Source: an uncultured Bacillota bacterium | Lineage (GTDB): Bacteria > Bacillota_I > Bacilli_A > Erysipelotrichales > Erysipelotrichaceae | Length of the DNA stretch: 7,881 nucleotides | Reading direction: 5' to 3' | Assembly (NCBI GenBank): GCA_946619805.1 | Contig: CAMOMM010000035.1 | Span: 1 to 7,881 of the forward strand | Shown: one piece after another, positions 5,927 through 7,881 of the stretch | How positions within the stretch are numbered: position 1 is the first letter of the stretch | How the letters are laid out: every line of letters starts with the position of its first letter | Notes under the pieces: generated by a model | Database searches by the model: none | The model's input: only the letters and a program-made list of their open reading frames with translations | Told to the model about the DNA's origin: nothing | Position numbers and translations under genes: made by a program

Positions 5927-6949
5927 CTATTTGTCAAACAGGTTCAGCATGTCCTGCATGTCTTTCAGGTCTTTCTCACTTATCTCCTGGAAACCATAGA
6001 TATTTATTCTTCTTAAAATGCTGTCATCAGGTTCTCCAATCACCTGCAGCACTGTCAGCAATGCTTTCTGGTATGGAGCTGAGATGTTCTTGCTGTTGAA
6101 GACAACAATGTCATTATAGATCAGCGGGGTAACTCCTATGACCCTGATCAGATCATACATGTCATCGTATTGCGAACCGTACCGGCTGAAAATTACCTCA
6201 TCAAACCTGACTTCCTTGCGCATGTCAGCATACCGGCACATCACGTCACATTCCTGATTTATCAGTCGGCTCATCATGTCAAAGTATCCCAGATGAGATT
6301 CAGCATTGCTCAGATCCCGGACCGTGCGGCGGCTGTTTCCGAATCCCCTGCCGAATTTCTGATTGAGCCAGAGCGAAGGATACATGTAGGTATCCAGGGA
6401 AGCAGGTGAACCAACACACCATCTTAAATCCTTTACATCATCCCATTTCATCGTATCCTTCAGTGCCTTGTCATATAGATCCCGGCCAGTGGCGGAAGCA
6501 ATGTTGACATAGATGAATGAATAGTAACCAGGAGCCTTTTCCGCCTGTATTTCCATGGCACGGTCGTTGACATAGGAAAGATCAGTGCTTTCCAGAACGT
6601 TATCCAGGGTCAGGGTGACAGCCAGCGGTTTAACATGGCTTTCCTTATTGTCCAGATAGCCCATCGGTGAAACAAGTCCCAGATCAATGTTGCCCTTTTC
6701 GATCTGATCGATCAGATCAAGGTTGCTGGTAGTGAACACTATGTCAATGGTACCGATTTCAAATCCCAGTTCATGGATCTGTTCCCTGATGCTGTTCTGA
6801 AGCTCACGTGAAAACTCCTGTATCTCACTGCTGGAAGTCTTCGGGGTAAACCCTATTACCAGCCTGTCGATCTCCGTCACTTTCTGACGGCATCCTGATA
6901 CAGGAATCATCATAATAAGACATGTTAACAGAACAAGTATTTTCTTCAT
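5927..6949 (-). CDS. PhnD-like periplasmic-binding lipoprotein, ligand unknown
   Basis: This is a 340-residue secreted lipoprotein. The signal peptide MKKILVLLTCLIMMIPVSGC ends in a lipobox with C20 as the acylated residue. The mature part resembles PhnD/SsuA-type type 2 binding proteins: LVIGFTPKTSSSE at the first strand, EIGTIDIVFTTSNLDLIDQIEKGNIDLGLVSP, which is the typical 'I..G..D.....' ligand-lobe turn, and a hinge around RWCVGSPASLDTYMYP. Such proteins deliver a small anion (phosphonate, phosphate-like or others) to an ABC permease, but no permease or ATPase gene is adjacent, so the ligand and the partner are unknown. The ribosome site (GAAGAT close to the ATG) is weak. A possible minus-strand promoter TTTACC-N17-TATATG (6977-7005 region) lies in the divergent gap. 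It is followed after 12 nt by tdk. Confidence 0.85.
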   Translation of the reverse strand: MKKILVLLTCLIMMIPVSGCRQKVTEIDRLVIGFTPKTSSSEIQEFSRELQNSIREQIHELGFEIGTIDIVFTTSNLDLIDQIEKGNIDLGLVSPMGYLDNKESHVKPLAVTLTLDNVLESTDLSYVNDRAMEIQAEKAPGYYSFIYVNIASATGRDLYDKALKDTMKWDDVKDLRWCVGSPASLDTYMYPSLWLNQKFGRGFGNSRRTVRDLSNAESHLGYFDMMSRLINQECDVMCRYADMRKEVRFDEVIFSRYGSQYDDMYDLIRVIGVTPLIYNDIVVFNSKNISAPYQKALLTVLQVIGEPDDSILRRINIYGFQEISEKDLKDMQDMLNLFDK

Positions 6950-6962
6950 ATCTTCAGTCAGT

Positions 6963-6991
6963 TTGAATATCCGTTACATATATAATATAAT
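6963..6991 (+). promoter_or_regulatory. Sigma-A-type promoter of the small membrane protein gene
   Basis: TTGAAT (6963-6968) and a perfect TATAAT (6986-6991) are 17 nt apart. The start would lie near 6998, leaving a very short leader that begins at the GAGG ribosome site. Confidence 0.6.
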
Positions 6992-7006
6992 TTTACTGAG
7001 GTAAAA
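6991..7006. promoter_or_regulatory. Inverted repeat TTTTAC-TGAG-GTAAAA, operator candidate
   Basis: A perfect 6-bp inverted repeat with a 4-bp centre overlaps the last base of the plus-strand -10 and the predicted transcription start, and covers the GAGG ribosome site (6998-7001). On the other strand its TTTACC could be part of a weak -35 for the lipoprotein gene. Because most of it lies at or before the start point, a protein-binding operator is more likely than an RNA hairpin. Confidence 0.4.
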
Positions 7007-7009
7007 TCT

Positions 7010-7240
7010 ATGAATAATTCGCTGAAAACCATTATGCTGATAATGACAGGAGTATTATTGCTGCTGTCGGTTATCGTTATGACCAGATTCAGATCACTCA
7101 GACTGAAAGCGATTGAATCGCCCCGGCAGGAAGCTTCTTTGAGAAAGCAGATGAGGTTTCTGATCATTCTGATGACGCTGGTCATGATCATGCTTCTTGT
7201 GATGTCACGGTTTATTCTTATGCGTTATTTCCAGAGATGA
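7010..7240 (+). CDS. Small two-helix membrane protein of unknown function
   Basis: I do not recognise this 76-residue protein. It has two strongly hydrophobic segments, about residues 7-25 (MLIMTGVLLLLSVIVM) and 49-70 (RFLIILMTLVMIMLLVMS). They are joined by a basic, polar stretch rich in arginine and lysine (RFRSLRLKAIESPRQEASLRKQMR). By the positive-inside rule the linker would be cytoplasmic, giving a hairpin with both ends outside. It is the only plus-strand gene in the window. Support for it being real is GAGG 8 nt before the ATG, a good promoter, and a strong terminator that includes its stop codon. An overlapping minus-strand frame (6958-7191) has no such signals and looks like a shadow. 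Function cannot be assigned. Confidence 0.75.
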   Translation: MNNSLKTIMLIMTGVLLLLSVIVMTRFRSLRLKAIESPRQEASLRKQMRFLIILMTLVMIMLLVMSRFILMRYFQR

Positions 7241-7259
7241 AGTCAGCTTCATCTTTTTT
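7236..7259 (+). terminator. Intrinsic terminator at the convergent junction
   Basis: GATGAAG and CTTCATC form a perfect 7-bp stem with loop TCAG, followed by six Ts (7254-7259). It contains the stop codons of both convergent genes (plus TGA 7238-7240, minus TGA 7249-7251). The T tract is only on the plus side, so it serves the small membrane protein gene; nothing comparable follows the methyltransferase gene on the minus strand. Confidence 0.85.
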
Positions 7260-7881
7260 CTTTCAGATTGAGGACTGTTACGGTTTCAATATGCGGTGTA
7301 TTCGGAAACATGTCATATGGAATGACTCTTTCCACTTCATATTTACCGGACAGTTCTTTTATATTGCGGGCTAAGGTAGCCGGATTGCAGGAAACATAAA
7401 TGATTTTTCTGACAGGGCTTTTCAGCAGGCACTGAATGAAATTGTCTGACAGGCCGGTACGCGGTGGATCGGCAATCAGAAGATCCACTTTTTTCTTACG
7501 CGATAATCTGATGAGTTCACTTCCGGCGTCATTGCAGCAGAATGTAACGTTGGTGATCCCATTTGCTTCCGCATTTCTGCGGGCTGAATTCACGGCCCGT
7601 CTGTCTATCTCAACCCCGATTACTTCTTGCGCTTTATCATGGATCATCATGCTCATCATACCGATACCGCAATAGGCTTCTACCGCCAGTGAAACCTTCC
7701 CTTTTACCAGTTCATTTACCTTATCGTAAATCCTGGCAGCCTGTTCACGGTTCAGCTGGAAGAAAGCCTGAGGGTGCAGTGATACATCATATCCGCAGAT
7801 CTGCAGTTCTATTTCTTCCTTGCCGCTTATAAGCTTTATCTTATCCGGCATCATGTTCACCGGATTTTTCTGAATGTTTAT
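7249..7881 (-). CDS. rlmD: TrmA/RlmD-family RNA (uracil-5-)-methyltransferase, C-terminal part (5' end beyond window)
   Basis: The open frame continues to the right edge with INIQKNPVNMMPDK, which corresponds to the 'N.....NV..G' stretch inside the family, so the gene is cut by the window and the GTG at 7860 is not the start. About 210 C-terminal residues are seen. They form the SAM-dependent methyltransferase domain: FFQLN, EAYCGIGMMSM (SAM loop), VIGVEID, ADPPRTGL, the catalytic-cysteine motif YVSCNPATLARN, and the family-typical ending DMFPNTPHIETVTVL. Members methylate C5 of uracil in 23S rRNA (U747/U1939, RlmC/D or RlmCD) or U54 of tRNA; Gram-positive genomes often carry several paralogues. 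The exact target, and whether an N-terminal TRAM domain and iron-sulfur cysteines exist, cannot be seen here. The stop lies in the terminator hairpin of the convergent gene. Confidence 0.92.
   Translation of the reverse strand: MNIQKNPVNMMPDKIKLISGKEEIELQICGYDVSLHPQAFFQLNREQAARIYDKVNELVKGKVSLAVEAYCGIGMMSMMIHDKAQEVIGVEIDRRAVNSARRNAEANGITNVTFCCNDAGSELIRLSRKKKVDLLIADPPRTGLSDNFIQCLLKSPVRKIIYVSCNPATLARNIKELSGKYEVERVIPYDMFPNTPHIETVTVLNLKEKR

Noticed and set aside
6958..7191. Minus-strand 77-residue frame opposite the small membrane protein gene
   Set aside because: It has no ribosome site or promoter, and the plus-strand frame has all three expression signals and a clean two-helix pattern.
7249..7860. 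Methyltransferase starting at the GTG at 7860 as a complete short gene
   Set aside because: The frame stays open to the window edge and the residues before the GTG match the interior of TrmA-family proteins, so the gene is cut by the window and not truncated in the genome.

Overview
The window looks like ordinary chromosome from a low-to-mid GC Gram-positive (Bacillota). It carries YhaM-type exoribonuclease, a long RecX, paired YrrN/YrrO-like U32 proteins, a type II thymidine kinase and strong AGGAGG ribosome sites. An Erysipelotrichia-like member is my best guess from overall protein flavour; that is an inference and was not tested by search. The standard genetic code fits throughout, and no IS element, phage gene, tRNA, rRNA or CRISPR array is visible.

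Layout. (1) From 4951 down to 1, all on the minus strand, lies a tightly packed six-gene run: HAD phosphatase, recX, yhaM, nnrD, a YrrN-like U32 protein and a YrrO-like U32 protein that runs off the left edge. Every junction is an overlap or a gap of at most 2 nt, so it reads as one translationally coupled operon of housekeeping and repair functions (recombination control, 3'-5' exonuclease, NAD(P)H-hydrate repair, tRNA wobble-uridine hydroxylation). (2) Positions 4952-5326 hold no obvious large gene but contain a diverged tandem duplication of about 130 bp. Each copy reads on the plus strand as a small RNA: TGN-TATATT extended -10, a 5' hairpin, a second hairpin exposing UUCUCCU, a C5-6 tract and an intrinsic terminator. 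On the minus strand each copy also has a tiny ORF behind a good ribosome site, so an antisense or type I toxin-antitoxin arrangement is an alternative. (3) From 6949 to 5327, minus strand, a PhnD-like lipoprotein is followed 12 nt later by thymidine kinase; tdk ends inside a terminator that works in both directions. (4) A lone plus-strand gene (7010-7240) encodes a 76-residue two-helix membrane protein with its own promoter, a palindrome at its start site and its own terminator. (5) From 7881 to 7249, minus strand, is the C-terminal part of a TrmA/RlmD-family RNA m5U methyltransferase that continues past the right edge.

The most interesting material is the duplicated element at 5005-5346. The duplicated layout, one compensatory base-pair change in hairpin 1 and a terminator pair that closes better on the plus strand favour tandem C-rich regulatory RNAs, but expression data are needed to decide.
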